Source of the DNA: Daucus carota subsp. sativus
Taxonomy: Eukaryota; Streptophyta; Magnoliopsida; Apiales; Apiaceae
DNA: 64,000 bases
Direction: 5' to 3'
Assembly (NCBI RefSeq): GCF_001625215.2
Contig: NC_030383.2
Coordinates: 45,628,380 to 45,692,379 of the forward strand
The first letter of the stretch is position 1, and each line of letters opens with the position of its first letter. The translations under genes were made by a program, and so were the position numbers. The notes under the pieces were generated by a model. The model ran no database searches. It was not told the origin of the DNA and was given only the letters and a program-made list of their open reading frames with translations. Positions 44,613 through 57,179 of this stretch are shown in pieces.

Positions 44613-44789
44613 ATGAAGCTACAACACTGCAAACAAAACCAAAAAAACTCAAATAATGTGCTTAACTGATTTCAATTTCAAGGTGACCATTTGAAAGATA
44701 TGTTTGGAAAAAAACACCCCCAGGAGTCAGGAGATACCTTGATGTGTAAGTTAGAATTTAGGATATTTGGTACTCCGTCCCAAGAATTT

Positions 44790-45560
44790 TCTTATTTAAG
44801 TTTTTACAAGTCCAAGTGTCCAATAGTGTCCTAGCAAATGCCTTATAAATATAATAAAATATAATGTCTTAGTGATTTAGGACATCATCTCAATATATCA
44901 ACTCCAACAACATGCCCCATTATTGTGTCTTATCATTAAAATAATAATATATATTTGAATTGTTATTGGAAAGAAATGAAAAGGAGGGAGGAGAGAGATG
45001 TAGTGGAATGGTAAAAACTACTTTTTTTATTGATAGGGCATGCATAGTAGTGCCTCAAAAATAAGTCACTTGTTACATGTCCTAGTGTTTTAAGAGCAAG
45101 TCCAACACTATGCTAAGGGGTTCCCTAAAAATATTATAAAATAATATGTCTTAGTGATTTAGCACAAAATTTAGCACATGAGCTCCAATAGTACTCCCTA
45201 TATTCATTCCCTATTATTATAATAATATTAAATTTAAACAACTTTGGTGTGGAAGAGAGAGGGAAATGATGTGGAGAAGAGAGAGAAATGAATATTTTAA
45301 TGATAAAAATAGTTTAGGAGTGGCTAGCATATTCTAAAAATAGGGAAGGGGAAGCTTGTGCTAGTGATTTAGCACATCACTAGCATAGTGTTGGAGTGCA
45401 ATTTTATCCCATATTCCTTATTTTTGGATTTAAGACTTGATTTAGCACACCTATTGGACTTGCTCTAAGACAACACTAGGACATTGATGTAGCATTGATT
45501 TGCTTCACATGCCTTAAATTTTGATTTAGGACATCAATATAGGGCACTCTTGGACTTGCT
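44790..45560. mobile_element. Outer MITE (foldback) with nested MITE
   Basis: Left end caagtccaagtgtccaatagtgtcc (about 44,808-44,832) and right end actcttggacttgctct (about 45,548-45,564) are imperfect inverted repeats. Inside, catgtcctagtgtttta and its near reverse complement flank the inner element, so the inner one sits at the centre of a foldback. No coding capacity. Confidence 0.6.
45094..45466. mobile_element. Inner MITE
   Basis: agagcaagtccaacacta at the left and tattggacttgctct at the right are inverted repeats (agagcaagtccaa exact). The interior carries tgtcttagtgatttagcaca and similar words in both directions. Confidence 0.65.
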
Positions 45561-45569
45561 CTTAAGCCC

Positions 45570-47553
45570 GGCCGAAATTAAAATCTGGGTTGTCTTTTTT
45601 TTGAAATGAAAATCTGGATTTTAAACCTGGATTTTTATGTTCGTATAAGTCAGAAATCAGTCTAAAATTTAAAATAAAACTTAAAATCAGAAATTAGTTT
45701 TTGAGTCATTAATTTTATTTTTTTAAAAAAATTAATAAAATTATTTATAAATCATAATTACTCATAAATCATTTTTATTTTTACTATTATATTTTTAATA
45801 ACTCATAAATTATGAATAAGTCAAAATTATTTAAACATACATTTTGAACGCCAAATTTATCATATCAAATCACTTTTGAGTAATAAGTTACAATTTAAAC
45901 TCAACCAAACAGCCTCCATATCTATAACAATGTTCACATGGTTTAATAATTTGAATTGTATAGATTATTCATTAGAAATATAATTTAGTTATGATTTTTG
46001 TATTTATACTATAATGTATGTGCTATAAATAAATAGATATGTGACTGTTATATTGGAACAAAATTATTTAAATATATATATAAAAAAGTAAAATAAATAA
46101 ACTCCTTTTGCAAGTAGTTGTGTATTATATATAATAGTATTAAATTTAGATAAAAAATTTACCAAAACAAACCATCCTAAATAAAAACAAGATATGGTGT
46201 TGGAAACCATCCACTAGCTATGACATTTGGGTATATGTGTTGGCCGAACAAACGTCATACCAGTGCTAGAGTGGCCACAGTAGTACTAGAGTGGCCTATC
46301 CTGGAACACAACTTAAATCATTTGACACTTGCTAGAGACATAGACTTAAACATGTTGTTATGTGTTTGTATTTCTTTTATACCAAACATATCTTGATAGT
46401 TAAAAGAATAATTAACATTATTATACATCGGGCCTTGGCTAAATACTGTAATGTGTCTATAGAATAGTGTTATTTTATTAGAAAAATTAGCTAATCAATT
46501 AAAATTGTTATCAATAATTTGTTATATGGGTTGACTAATGATTCCATTATAATTATATCACTAATTATTTATTTACAAATTTTAATATGAAATGAGAGCG
46601 GTATGTCACAATCTAATCAAACCAGAATAATATGACAAACTAGCTATTGTGCTGGTTCCACTTGTACAGGAATGAGTCTCGAAATCTTAACAAAAACAGA
46701 TCACAGTGCGTAAGCTATGTCGGGTTGTTGGCCTTCATGCTGATAACCCCGTTGGGCCGGAATCCTCCATGACACACTTGTTCTAACAGCAAAATAAGTT
46801 TCCATTTGTACCCTCCAACAAACCGTGAAACTACAAGTTGGCCATTCCTTTTATTTAACTGCGGTCTGCATGAAATGTGAACTGTACTGTAATAACTACC
46901 CAATAACTAAATTTAACCACATGTACGGTGAAATACGGTTAGTACTTAAACAGTCCTTTTTGCTCGTTATTCGTGTTGACTCCTATCACCGTAAATGTAA
47001 ATTTCAATGGGATGATAGAAAAGAAGTGTCATCAGCTTTGTTAAAAAGGCTTGCATATAGGATTTTCCATTCAAAACAAAAACAATTTAAAAAATTTATT
47101 TTGTATTTGGAGATAATTGCTAATTGCTATGTATATTTAACTTATACTTTGTACTCACATATTTGGAATTAGTACTATTAATTCTAAAGTATATAATTAA
47201 ATAAGTGATTAATTAAATTTTCAAAAATAATTATATAACTACTTAGATAGAGATGTTTCATTTTCCTAAAATTTAGAATAATATACCGGTTACATTAGAA
47301 TATTCTTCAATTACTTCTTCTTTTTCAAATTAGCAGCCGACTTCTTATAACTAAAATGAGTAAATTTTGGCTTAAAATTTAAAAATAATATAAGAACAAA
47401 TTAAAAATCCAGCTGAATATTGTTCAATTTAACAACAGATAATAAAATTAAATTAACAATCTTAAATTAAGTTCATACTATTAAGCTCGCGTAATACATT
47501 CTAATTTCATTCCAATATGATCAATTTGATCACAAATAAAAAAAAAATATCAA
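45570..47553. other. AT-rich gene-free DNA
   Basis: Much of 45,600-45,920 is A/T-rich and ends in ctcaaccaaacagcctcc, a MITE-like end. A local duplication of agagtggcc and ccagtgctagagtggcc lies near 46,262-46,300. The open frame at 46,825-47,172 has no recognisable domain and is not called. Confidence 0.4.
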
Positions 47554-49385
47554 TCAATATATATATATATATAAAGGAGGATGCGGGCGTCTCCAGGACT
47601 GTTCGATTCAGTCTTCTGATTTTTCTCAAATTTTGGAGAGAAATATATAATTATAATTAAAAAAAATCAGGTTTAAGAATTCTTAAGATAATATAGTTCT
47701 TTTCTTAACGAATTCTAAAGCTAATACTCTAGAATATAAAAAAAAATCATAAAAATAATACGATTCTTTCTCGTATTTAGCAATCATAAAAGTAATATAA
47801 TTCTTATTTTTAATTACCAGCTTACTAACGGAGTCGACCACGATAGCTCCGCATCATCATTCTATAAGGCCACGGTTACGGGAGTCTCTGCAAACTTTCC
47901 GTTTAATTTTTCTAATTTTTCGAGAGTCACTGGACTTACATGGCGTTAAGGTTACGGGAGTCTCTACAAACTTTCCGTTTAATTTTTCTAATTTTTTGAG
48001 AGAAAATATGTAAAATAACTAAAAAATAGTAATTGTAAAATACATATAATTCTAAGTAGTTAAGAAATAAGAATTCTAACAAAAATATAATAACTAAAAT
48101 CTATGAAATTCTAAGTAGTTAATAAATAGGAATCTTAAAAAAAAAAAGATAATTCTAAACAATTAAGAAATATGAATCTTAAAGAAAAATATAATAGCTA
48201 AAATCTATGAAATTGGATATATTTAACTAATTATAATTATAATTTTATCATAATGTAAATAATTCTTGATTACTATTGAGTTTGAAGGGAGTGCGGCCCA
48301 AATTAATTTTTATCTAAATAATTATAAATTTTTTATTAGTATTATGTTTGACGGGAAAGCGGCTAAAATAATTTTTTATCTAAGTTATAATATAATTTTT
48401 TTCTAAAACGGGCCGACAGCTTAAAATAATTTTTTATCCAATTATAATCTTTAACTTTATCATAATTATAATAAATTTTATTAGTAGTGTGTTTGACGGT
48501 AGGCCGATTCAAACTAATATCTATATTATAATTTTTTGTTGTTAGTATTGTGTTTGACAAGAGAGCGGCTCAAACTAATTTTTATCTATATTATTATATT
48601 TAATTTTATCATAATTATAATAGTTCTTGATTAATATTGTCTTTGATGAGAGGGCGGGTCAAATAATTTTTATTATTAGTATTGTATTTTACATGAGGGC
48701 CACTTAAACAAATTTTTACGTTAAATTATAATTTTTTTTATTAATGATAGATTTAACGGGAGCATGGCTCAAAATAATTTTTATGCAATTATAATAATAA
48801 TTCGTATCAAAATTATTAAAAAAGATTCTTGATTAATAGTATTGTGTTTCAGGGGAGGGCGGCCCAAATTAATCTTTATCATAAATTTTCTATTAGTATT
48901 ATGTTTGACGAGAAAATGGTTAAAACAATTTTTCATCTAAGTTATAATGTATTTTTTTATTAAAATGAAACCACGGCTTAAAATAATTTTTATCCGATTA
49001 TAATCTTTAACTTTATCATAATTATAATAATTTTTCATTAGTATTGTGTTTGACGGGCTACTCAAACTAATATCTAAATTATAATTTTTTGTAATTAGTA
49101 TTGTGTTTGACAAGAGACTGGGTCAAACTAATTTTTATCTATATTATTATATTTAATTTTATCATAATTATAATAATTATTGATTAATATTATCTTTGAT
49201 GGGAGGGCGGTTTAAACAATTTTTTTTATTAGTATTGTATTTGACAAGAGGGCCTAATATTTTTTATTAATAATATGTTTCACGGTAACATGACTCAAAA
49301 TAACTTTTACGCAATTATAATACTTTCGTGTCAAAATTTATAAAAAATTCATAACGCCGCCACGAAGCGCGGCTTTATTCACTAG
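47554..49385 (+). mobile_element. Non-autonomous Helitron with internal repeat array
   Basis: Begins a|tcaatatatatatatatat then aaaggaggatgcgggcg, and ends with the hairpin ccgccacgaagcgcgg followed by ctttattcactag at 49,385 with t beyond. 1,832 bp, no rep/helicase. A head-like segment (ggttacgggagtctctncaaac) is duplicated at 47,876 and 47,948. Same family as the 27,730-28,930 element by its ends. Confidence 0.75.
48255..49330 (+). repeat. Higher-order repeat inside the Helitron
   Basis: A unit of roughly 65-95 bp built on ttagtattgtgtttgacggg ... gcggctcaaa ... aatttttatct recurs about a dozen times. On top of that a block of about 560 bp is duplicated. Anchors are gcggcccaaattaat at 48,293 and 48,859, tattagtattatgtttgac at 48,334 and 48,891, and aatctttaactttatc at 48,446 and 49,002. 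Confidence 0.75.
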
Positions 49386-49523
49386 TTTGAAATCAAATTC
49401 ATAATATGAACCAGTATAATCAATGAGGATTATTGTTATTGATCATAAATTATTATACCGATTCATATTGAGAAGTACTGAACAGCGTGAAACCAGATAC
49501 AGAGAAAAAAGAGCACATAGATG

Positions 49524-49784
49524 CATTGGCGGAGCCAAGACCAAATATATAAAAAGACATTATAAATTTCTTTAACAAAACATGTCTTGAAGCCAACTGA
49601 GAGGCGAGAGAAGAAGTACTTAAGGATGGGGTATGTGGGAAGATCAACACCTAAAAATAATAATTATATAGTTTCAGATGGGTCACATGTTAATAATACA
49701 TGTGAGATCCATAAAACAAAAATTGTTTTTTTAAAAATGGCAGGGGCACGTGCCCCCAAGTGTCCTCATGTGGCACCGCCACTG
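49524..49784. mobile_element. Short hAT-type MITE
   Basis: Ends cattggcggagcc and ggcaccgccactg are inverted repeats with two mismatches in 13. The sequence atagatgc appears on both sides (49,517-49,524 and 49,786-49,793) as the 8-bp duplication. 261 bp; the exact end may shift by one base. Confidence 0.75.
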
Positions 49785-51420
49785 TATAGATGCAATTATA
49801 CATTATTAGAGATTATAATTATAATTTATATGATATAATACATCTAACGTATTAAATTCGAGTCATGATATATACTAATTTTTATTTAATATGGATGAAA
49901 ATATTTTTAAAGAAAGTAAGCCGGACCTAAACAATTTTATTTTCATTCATTCAATTAAATAGACCGACTTTTCACATCAAACTATGCCCAATAAACATAA
50001 TTAAATTGGATTTAAATTTTTAGGTTCGCTTTTACTCATAAAAAATTACGCTTTGGACGAAAAAGACTTGCACGCCCAAATGCACAACAACACAAGTATG
50101 AGCACCGAAAAAAATGTGCACAAAAATGGAATGGTTCCCCTTGTTTTGCTGAAGCGGTGGTTCTTGTCTTATTCATTTACTACCGGCAATGTTTATCTGT
50201 TCCACGCTGCTTGTCTTGTTGTGCCGTTATTACGTTTCAGTCTCTCTGCGCATCCCGGCAGCAACATAAAACACCAATTTAAGGTGACCAAAGAAAGTCA
50301 GTTTGAACCGCAATATAATAAGAAAACAGATTGAATTTACTATTTTACATCCATTGAACTGTTTCATGTGTTAACGTAACTTCGTAGAGGCGAATTATTT
50401 ACTTTCTCACTCTTTCTTTTCGAATAATAATCGTTCTATGAAAATATCTGTATTTTGAGGTGTATAGTTTCTGTTAATGTGGATGATAATTACTATAAAT
50501 TTGATTAATTATGAATATTTTTAACATTTTACTACATAGTTCTTATGTCATGAAGATGGGGAATTGAAAGTGAAACACGGTAAAATTCGAAAATTGTCAC
50601 TACTACTGGTCTCTTAGGATCATCCTTATAGAATAAGATATAACATTACTACATAGTGGCTACTTATTTGAAGAAAATATGGCTCCTCTTTGGTGCAGGT
50701 ATGAAAAAATTTACCGAAAAGAAGTGATAAGCATGACTGATTATTTGATAAGGTTTTAAATTTGTTGGATCACCTAGGTAAAAAACCCAGCTGTCTTACC
50801 GTGATACGTGAGTAATATCACATAATCGGTTTTATCCTATTTTCCAAATAAATTATTAATTTTTGAAAAATAGAAATAAATATATTTTTTCTTGATATTG
50901 TTTAATTTATTTCTGCAAAAAAATGTCAAATGCTTATTAAATACTTAAAACTAAAAGTTATTATATAAATACGACATTTTTGTAATATTCAATTTTTTAT
51001 ATTAATATTTAAGACGGGCCACATATGCACGATAGATTATGTTATCTATATAGTGAATTTGGTACATAAATGTAGCTATGTGCACAATATTGCATTGCAT
51101 ACATATTCAGTTGTGGACTAGATGACATATTCAGTCTTCAAATTCGAATTTTTCTTCCCTTTCGAGCGAGGCAGTAATAATCTGAATCGATATGAAAATG
51201 AGGAGAAGGGTGAGAAATAAGTGGATACTCGTACCGTAATATAAGCAAAAAGATAGGGGCAAATGTGATATGTAAGTCTAAATTTACAACCTGTCATCCA
51301 CAGGTTTACAGCTTGGCACAAGGTTCTGTGACGCCTTCCCAGTTCCCACTGTTCCATGTATTAATACCCCAAAAGTAGAAAAGACGTAGAGATATACAAC
51401 CCCACCCCCGGGCCCCACCT
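49785..51420. other. Intergenic, no gene seen
   Basis: Mostly A/T-rich. An open frame at 50,053-50,334 shows no domain, promoter or codon pattern that would support a gene, and I leave it uncalled. Confidence 0.4.
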
Positions 51421-51422
51421 CA

Positions 51423-51490
51423 CGCGTACGTGGCCACCTGGTTCACTTTACGAGACACCTCTACAACATAGTTTTCATGCCTATAAAACA
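51423..51490 (+). promoter_or_regulatory. Promoter of the DUF4228 gene
   Basis: A TATA box tataaaac at 51,482-51,489 lies about 75 bases before the ATG. Upstream, cacgcgtacgtggccacc (51,421-51,438) contains acgtggc, an ABRE-type core. Stress and ABA responsiveness is common for this family; here it is inference from the motif. Confidence 0.6.
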
Positions 51491-51561
51491 CCCATCTTGT
51501 CCATCCTCATTTCCAAACCAAACTCAAACAACAACACTTCTCTTCTCTTGTCCTTATAACA

Positions 51562-52032
51562 ATGGGGATTTGTAGTTCATGCCACACTTCCAAATCAAAA
51601 CCCACGGCTAAACTCATACAACAAGATGGGAATTTACAAGAATACCCTTACCCTGTCAAAGTCTCCCATGTCTTACAAAACAACCCTTCTTCTTTCATCT
51701 GTAACTCGGATGACATGGACTTTGACGACATAGTTGAGCCCATCAGTGACGAGGATGAGCTTGTTCCCGGTCAACTCTACTTTGCACTTCCGTTGACTAG
51801 GTTAAAGCGGCCGATCCGACGTGAAGAAATGGCGGCGCTGGCTGTCAAAGCTAGCAATGCGTTGAGTAAAGGTGGTGGAGATAAGTGTGGGTGCGGCGGC
51901 AAGAGCTTTACTGCGGTGGTGGAGAAGCCGGGAAAGAGACAAGTGGCGGATGGTGATGTGAGGAGGCGGCGGAGTGGCGGTGGCGGAAAGCGGCGGAGTG
52001 GCACGGCGGTGTTGAGTGCTATACCGGAATAG
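51562..52032 (+). CDS. DUF4228 (PADRE) domain protein, 156 residues
   Basis: Single exon. The N-terminus MGICSSCHTSKSKPTAKLIQ has Gly2, a Ser at position 5-6 and Cys at 4 and 7, fitting N-myristoylation and perhaps palmitoylation, so membrane attachment is plausible. The DUF4228 core follows: an early beta-strand VKVSHVLQNN, then FICNSDDMDFDD, and ELVPGQLYFALPLTRLKRPI, the family's most recognisable stretch, followed by MAALAVKASNALS. The C-terminus is Gly/Arg-rich and low complexity, then ends TAVLSAIPE. Plant DUF4228 genes respond to pathogens and abiotic stress; the biochemical role is unknown. The upstream TATA and leader support the start chosen. Confidence 0.92.
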   Translation: MGICSSCHTSKSKPTAKLIQQDGNLQEYPYPVKVSHVLQNNPSSFICNSDDMDFDDIVEPISDEDELVPGQLYFALPLTRLKRPIRREEMAALAVKASNALSKGGGDKCGCGGKSFTAVVEKPGKRQVADGDVRRRRSGGGGKRRSGTAVLSAIPE

Positions 52033-54109
52033 AGATAGAATAATAAATTAGTCATTTTATATTTACTGCAATGTTTTTGTTGTAAATGAAAGTGCATGTT
52101 ATGTTTATGTAGTTAGATTTAGATAACGATGTGTTGAGTTTTTTTAGGTTCGTGAATCGTGAGACATGAGTCCACTTTCCGGCGACCGGTTTTTCATTTT
52201 TTGGTTCTTTTGTTACATTTTCTGTCGGCTCTTTAGAGAGCCATGTTACTGTTCAGCTGTTCTGATGAGTTAAGATAATTTCAAGTTAAAGCATTTAGAT
52301 TTTTCTGATTTCTTCTCGATTTTTATTTTTATTTAGTATATATTCTAATTGAATATGTGTAATTTTAATTTTAAATGAAGAAAATAGGAAATATTACAGT
52401 CAAATGCAAATCTAAAACAATCTGGATAATTCTAATATGAATATGTACTTGTCTTATTTATTCAAAATAAATAAAATGGAACAATTTTGATCTTCAAATT
52501 TCAAATTTATTAATAATATAATGATATTCCTGATATTACTTTTAAAATGCAGACGGGTGCTTGATTGAGTGTTTATCACATAGATAAGTGATAAGCAATA
52601 ACATGTAGGTATACTTATCAGTTTGCTTAAGCACCAAGATTTTAGCCTAGCTCGTATAACCAACATTGATTATCAATGGAATCAAAATTAAACCAAATTT
52701 CATTAGTATATCAATTATGTCCGGTGTGACAGTATATGTGACATTGCTAAACTTTAGGTTCAAGAAAAATCAAAAGCTAGTTGTCATCCTTTTCATTTCA
52801 TTTTTGTTTGATGATAAATTTAAGACCTATTACACCATTAGATGTTCGTTTTTAATAAAAAAAAATATTTCAAAATAATTTTAAAATCAACTATATATCA
52901 TATATTATATTTGGTCAAGCTAATAAATATGATTATAAATAAAAGTTTTCAATATAATTTAACTTTTCTTAATATGCGTAACTTTATTAAAAGTGGACAT
53001 GTAATATGAAACGGAGAAATATTGGGTCAAATCTGGGGCTTAAGCATCATTGACAAAATAAAATTTTAACAATAAAGTTTAAATTTTAAATATATAACCA
53101 CCCCTTTAAAAAATTAGTATTGTTAATAATAGATTTTATATTTATGATTTTATACTTGACATGAAAAAAACTATCAATGTTTAAGGAAATTTTTTATAGT
53201 GATTAAATCTAGTTTATCAAATTCTGGTTCGTACTGCTACTTTGAGTAATTAAAAAGTAAACTTAATACATCTCCAAATAAAAAAGTTGCATGTATGTTT
53301 CAAAAAAGAAATACTCTTGATAGATGGTTCTGGAAATAATATTATCACGAGTAACTATTTGATAAAAAAAATTCTTTAGTTAATCACACAAATACTTCCA
53401 ATTGATCAGTCATTGCCGATGGTTCATGCTAGTTCTGTTTTGTCAAAACAAAATTGGGTGACAATCGAACCGCAATATGATTTGGTGAGATAAAAATTAG
53501 AACTGATTAGAAAATCTCAAATAACTTAAAACTTCAATTTTATTCGGTCTGAAATAATTTTATCTTGATATAAATCGACTTGTTAACAGGAGCACAATAT
53601 ATGTTATCCAAAATTACCACCCACGTAAACCACTAAGCCAGCACGTAAAGCTGATCAGGGATATTGTTAATTAGGGTAGAAATTTTCTTGGTCGAACAAG
53701 GAAACCAAAATTTTGTTGGTACAGAGTAAAGTTTATATCAGTGTGTACTGAAAACAAACGGGCATTGGTGAATGGTGATGAATTGATGAGTCCAAATTTG
53801 AGAGTCTCAAGACATAGGATTCCACAATTTATTTAAGTCCATTTATGACTTACTATCTTCTATCACACTCCATGCAAAACAAAATTTACAATATTAATGG
53901 TACAAAAATCTAATGTATTCCGAAGGTGAATGGTTCATGAAAAAGGATGTCGAACGGGGCAACTTGCAGTTAATTTGCTCCTTGCGAAGTCCCTATAATA
54001 TTTAAAAATATGTAAATACTTCATGACTTCCGTCCATACACATCATACACATATATAATGATAAATGACAACCTCCGTCCAATCTGGTTGATGATCAATA
54101 TGTGCAAAA
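52033..54109. other. AT-rich intergenic DNA
   Basis: Short 3' UTR of the DUF4228 gene, then about 2 kb of A/T-rich DNA without coding signal or any repeat I can define. Confidence 0.45.
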
Positions 54110-54400
54110 CTGTAGCTTAATGGTAAGATGCGCACTAGCTATGCCGCTTCACCCTCATCACCCATTGTGCCAATTGCCAATGCCACACAGGGATGCATCA
54201 CCCTAATTATGTTACTTTTGAGCCTCAATACGGGTTCAACTTTTGTCTACACACATGTGATATACCAGTGATACACCATACCGATCGAAGGAGCAGTGCT
54301 CTTCTAGATGGTTGCTTCACACGTATAGAAATCTACACGAAAATATCTACGGTGATTTCGTTAGCAACAAATATTAGTATTTCAAAAAAAAAAAAAAAAT
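54110..54400 (+). mobile_element. SINE-like retroposon with poly(A) tail
   Basis: Opens with tgtagcttaatggtaagatg, which fits an RNA polymerase III A box. A B-box-like gggttcaac lies downstream near 54,233, further than in a tRNA. It ends in a 16-A run (54,386-54,400). About 290 bp, no protein. I could not define a target-site duplication. Confidence 0.5.
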
Positions 54401-54530
54401 TAGCGCTTATTTTTATGCTGAGTAATAATATCCTGTTATTACAAGAGTAGCATCCCCTCCGAAGTGTTATACTGTTATTACACTGACGTAGTGACGTTAC
54501 GAGTGTTCAAGAATTTAGAATTATGATTTA

Positions 54531-54765
54531 CTCCACCTGTTTTATAATATATGATGTTTAACTTTTTGGAACAAATTTTTAAATACTTTAATCGTGTATT
54601 CAAAAGTATTATTTTTAAAATTTACTTTTTCCGAATAAACATATGTAATCAAAATTTTAATTCACAACAGAAAAAATCAATTAAAAATAATAATTTTTAC
54701 GATCCGGTCAACCCACCTAAAGTTAGATACCCAAGTTAAAAGTGTCATATAAAAAAACAGAGGAG
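54531..54765. mobile_element. Stowaway-type MITE
   Basis: ctccacctgttttataatatatga at the left and tcatataaaaaaacagaggag at the right are inverted repeats, with ta on both sides (54,529-54,530 and 54,766-54,767). 235 bp. Confidence 0.75.
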
Positions 54766-54767
54766 TA

Positions 54768-56485
54768 AGAAATAACGTCAAAATCTAGAAAAAATATTTT
54801 ATGAATAATTTATGACTTATGAATAAATTTTATCAAGGTAAATTTAACAAAATTAGGTGACTTAAAAAATAACTCAAACATATATTGGAAAAGAACCCTC
54901 ACTCTCAAAAACTAGAGTTTAAGAAACCGTCTCATATCCTTTGTCTTGTCTTTTTTCAAGCTAGTTAAGGGCTTCTACTGGTTTTATCTCCGGTGAAAAG
55001 CCCAAACCCTTCGTTTTCTTTCGTCCGTTGATTCTCTTTCAATAAAACTCATTTTTTTTTTGTATTTGTGTGTCTCTTCTTTTGGAGTGTGTTTGTTTGT
55101 CTCTTCTTTTGGAGTGTTTGGTTATGTTTTTGTTTAATTATGTTTGAATTTATTTGATGTTGGATCTGTTGAGAATGATCCTGTTGATGTTTTGGGGATC
55201 TGGAAAACCCACATCAAATATCAGTCGGTGATAATTACGACAAGAGCTCATCTTTCACCACCAAATATTGCTCATCCGTAAGGGGTTGCATGTCTGTAGC
55301 TTGTATGCGGCATGTAGATAGCTCGGGTGTCGCACCTCCAATATCAATATATGAGATTAGGGTTTCAGAACATTAGTCTAATAATGACTTTTATGTAATA
55401 AGGTATACGGTGATGTTGGTACAATTTGGATCGCTTGGAATATCTATACAGGCTCATGATCAAATACAAACCAATCTTAAAATAAAAACTAAAAACCACT
55501 ACTGAAACTCCTTAAATTAATAAAGGCACTCCACCCACACTTATAACCCAGCATAACAACCCCCACCTAGATCTGCCGCACATCTTTCCCCTCCTTCCAC
55601 GTCTGCTGTGACACTCAGACCAACACTACCACCCACCTCACCGCACCATCATCTTCATCAATTTTGTCCCTCTCTCTCCCTGTCACTATCCTTGCCGTCT
55701 CTCCACCATCACATCCTCCGTCCGCTCTCCGACATCCCTTTCGACAATCTCTCTCTCTCTCTCTCTCTTCAATCTCATGAACGAACTAGACTGTGTCATG
55801 GATTATAGCATTGTTAAAGCTTTGATATACCTGTTGATATATTTAAAGGAATCACTGATTTCTGCTGTACAAATTAGTGATATGCACTTTAGAAATTATT
55901 GATATTCTCTTTAAAATTTAGTGATTTGTGTTGTAAAATTGGTGAAATTTCCAAGAATCGGTGAAAATCGGTGAATTTGTTCTTATACTCGATTCTGGTG
56001 CCGGTGGCGATGCTGGAGATAGTGGAGGTGTGGGTAAAGATGAAGGCGGTGGATATGAGCTAATAGAGCAACAATTTCAGCAAGAGTGTGTTCGGCAGAT
56101 TTGATATATAAACAAAATCGAGCAATGCCTTTAAATTGGCAGTAAAGCAATGGAGATGGCGGAGATGAAGACGACAGAGGTGGGGGAGGTGACGCAGGAG
56201 GAGAAGGTTGGAGGGGATGGTGGAGGTGGAGTGGATGTTGGTGGTGGAGGCAGACTGGAGGGATGACGGACATGGAGGAGTCGCATTGGAGGGACGACAG
56301 ACGTGGAGATCAAGGCGGCGGACTGGAGTTGCCAGAAGCAGAGGCTCATTAGCTTGAGATGATGGAGGTGAAAGTGGGGTTGTTAAAAGATTTAATGAAA
56401 TCATGTTTAGATTTTAGTGATATTGCAACCGAGTTTTTAGTTTGTAGTTGAATAAGACACCCTCTCTTTCTGTATTTATATAATA
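54768..56485. other. Gene-free DNA with CT-rich and GGTGGAGG-rich low complexity
   Basis: 55,600-55,790 is CT-rich and contains a (tc)n run near 55,750. 56,000-56,380 is rich in ggaggtgg words; open frames on both strands there are products of the base bias. 55,850-55,980 repeats tagtgatttgtg-like words. No gene called. Confidence 0.45.
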
Positions 56486-57179
56486 CTAGCCTATAATCCG
56501 TGCGAAGCACGGGCGACCATATTATTTCTATTTTTTTATTTGTAAGCTTAATATCATTTTTTGTGTTTTATTATTAATTTAATATAATGGTATTAAATTA
56601 TATTAACTGATTGGTTATATTCACTTTTGAAAGTTTGGCTTGTACAATATTTTTCTCTATTATAAAATATTTTTAAGCATAATAAAAAAGTACAATGGCA
56701 ATACGATTTAGCAATAACATGAACAGCTTAATGATTGATCACAATCATTTACAAACCATCCAAATGTAAAAATATCTCTAATTCTTACTCACATTATGGT
56801 CAATTTCAGATACATAAATGGTGCAACGAATATTTTCATCTCTTTGAGACTTAAAAGTTTTCCACTTATCCGCTTCCTTCCCCGGTTGAAGTTAGTTCTT
56901 CTCTATTGAAACAAAATTCGAAAACTAAAATATAAATCATATTGACATTGTATAAAAAATACTTTTAATCACCGGAAAGGCCTCAGCAATCTCATGCACT
57001 TTAATCAGAACCATGGAAGAAATCTCCTCCGCAGCAAATTGTTTATCCTCACCTTTGTAAGATACAGTACTAAAAAATTTCACTATATTTCAATATAATT
57101 CAGATCCTAAAAAATTAAAAAATAATTGCTTTTTTTAAGTAGATGAGGACACTTAACTCACAAAACAGAGTCAAATGAA

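Noticed and set aside
48255-49330. Possible CRISPR-like array
   Set aside because: The repeats are AT-rich, of variable length and spacing, inside a Helitron in a plant genome; no cas genes.
50053-50334. 93-residue open frame with mixed hydrophobic content
   Set aside because: No promoter, homology feature or splice context; flanked by AT-rich DNA.
51777-52097. 106-residue minus-strand frame rich in Pro and Ser
   Set aside because: Antisense of the Gly/Arg-rich part of the DUF4228 gene.
55608-56404. Several His/Pro/Ser-rich open frames on both strands
   Set aside because: They arise from CT-rich and ggaggtgg low-complexity DNA.
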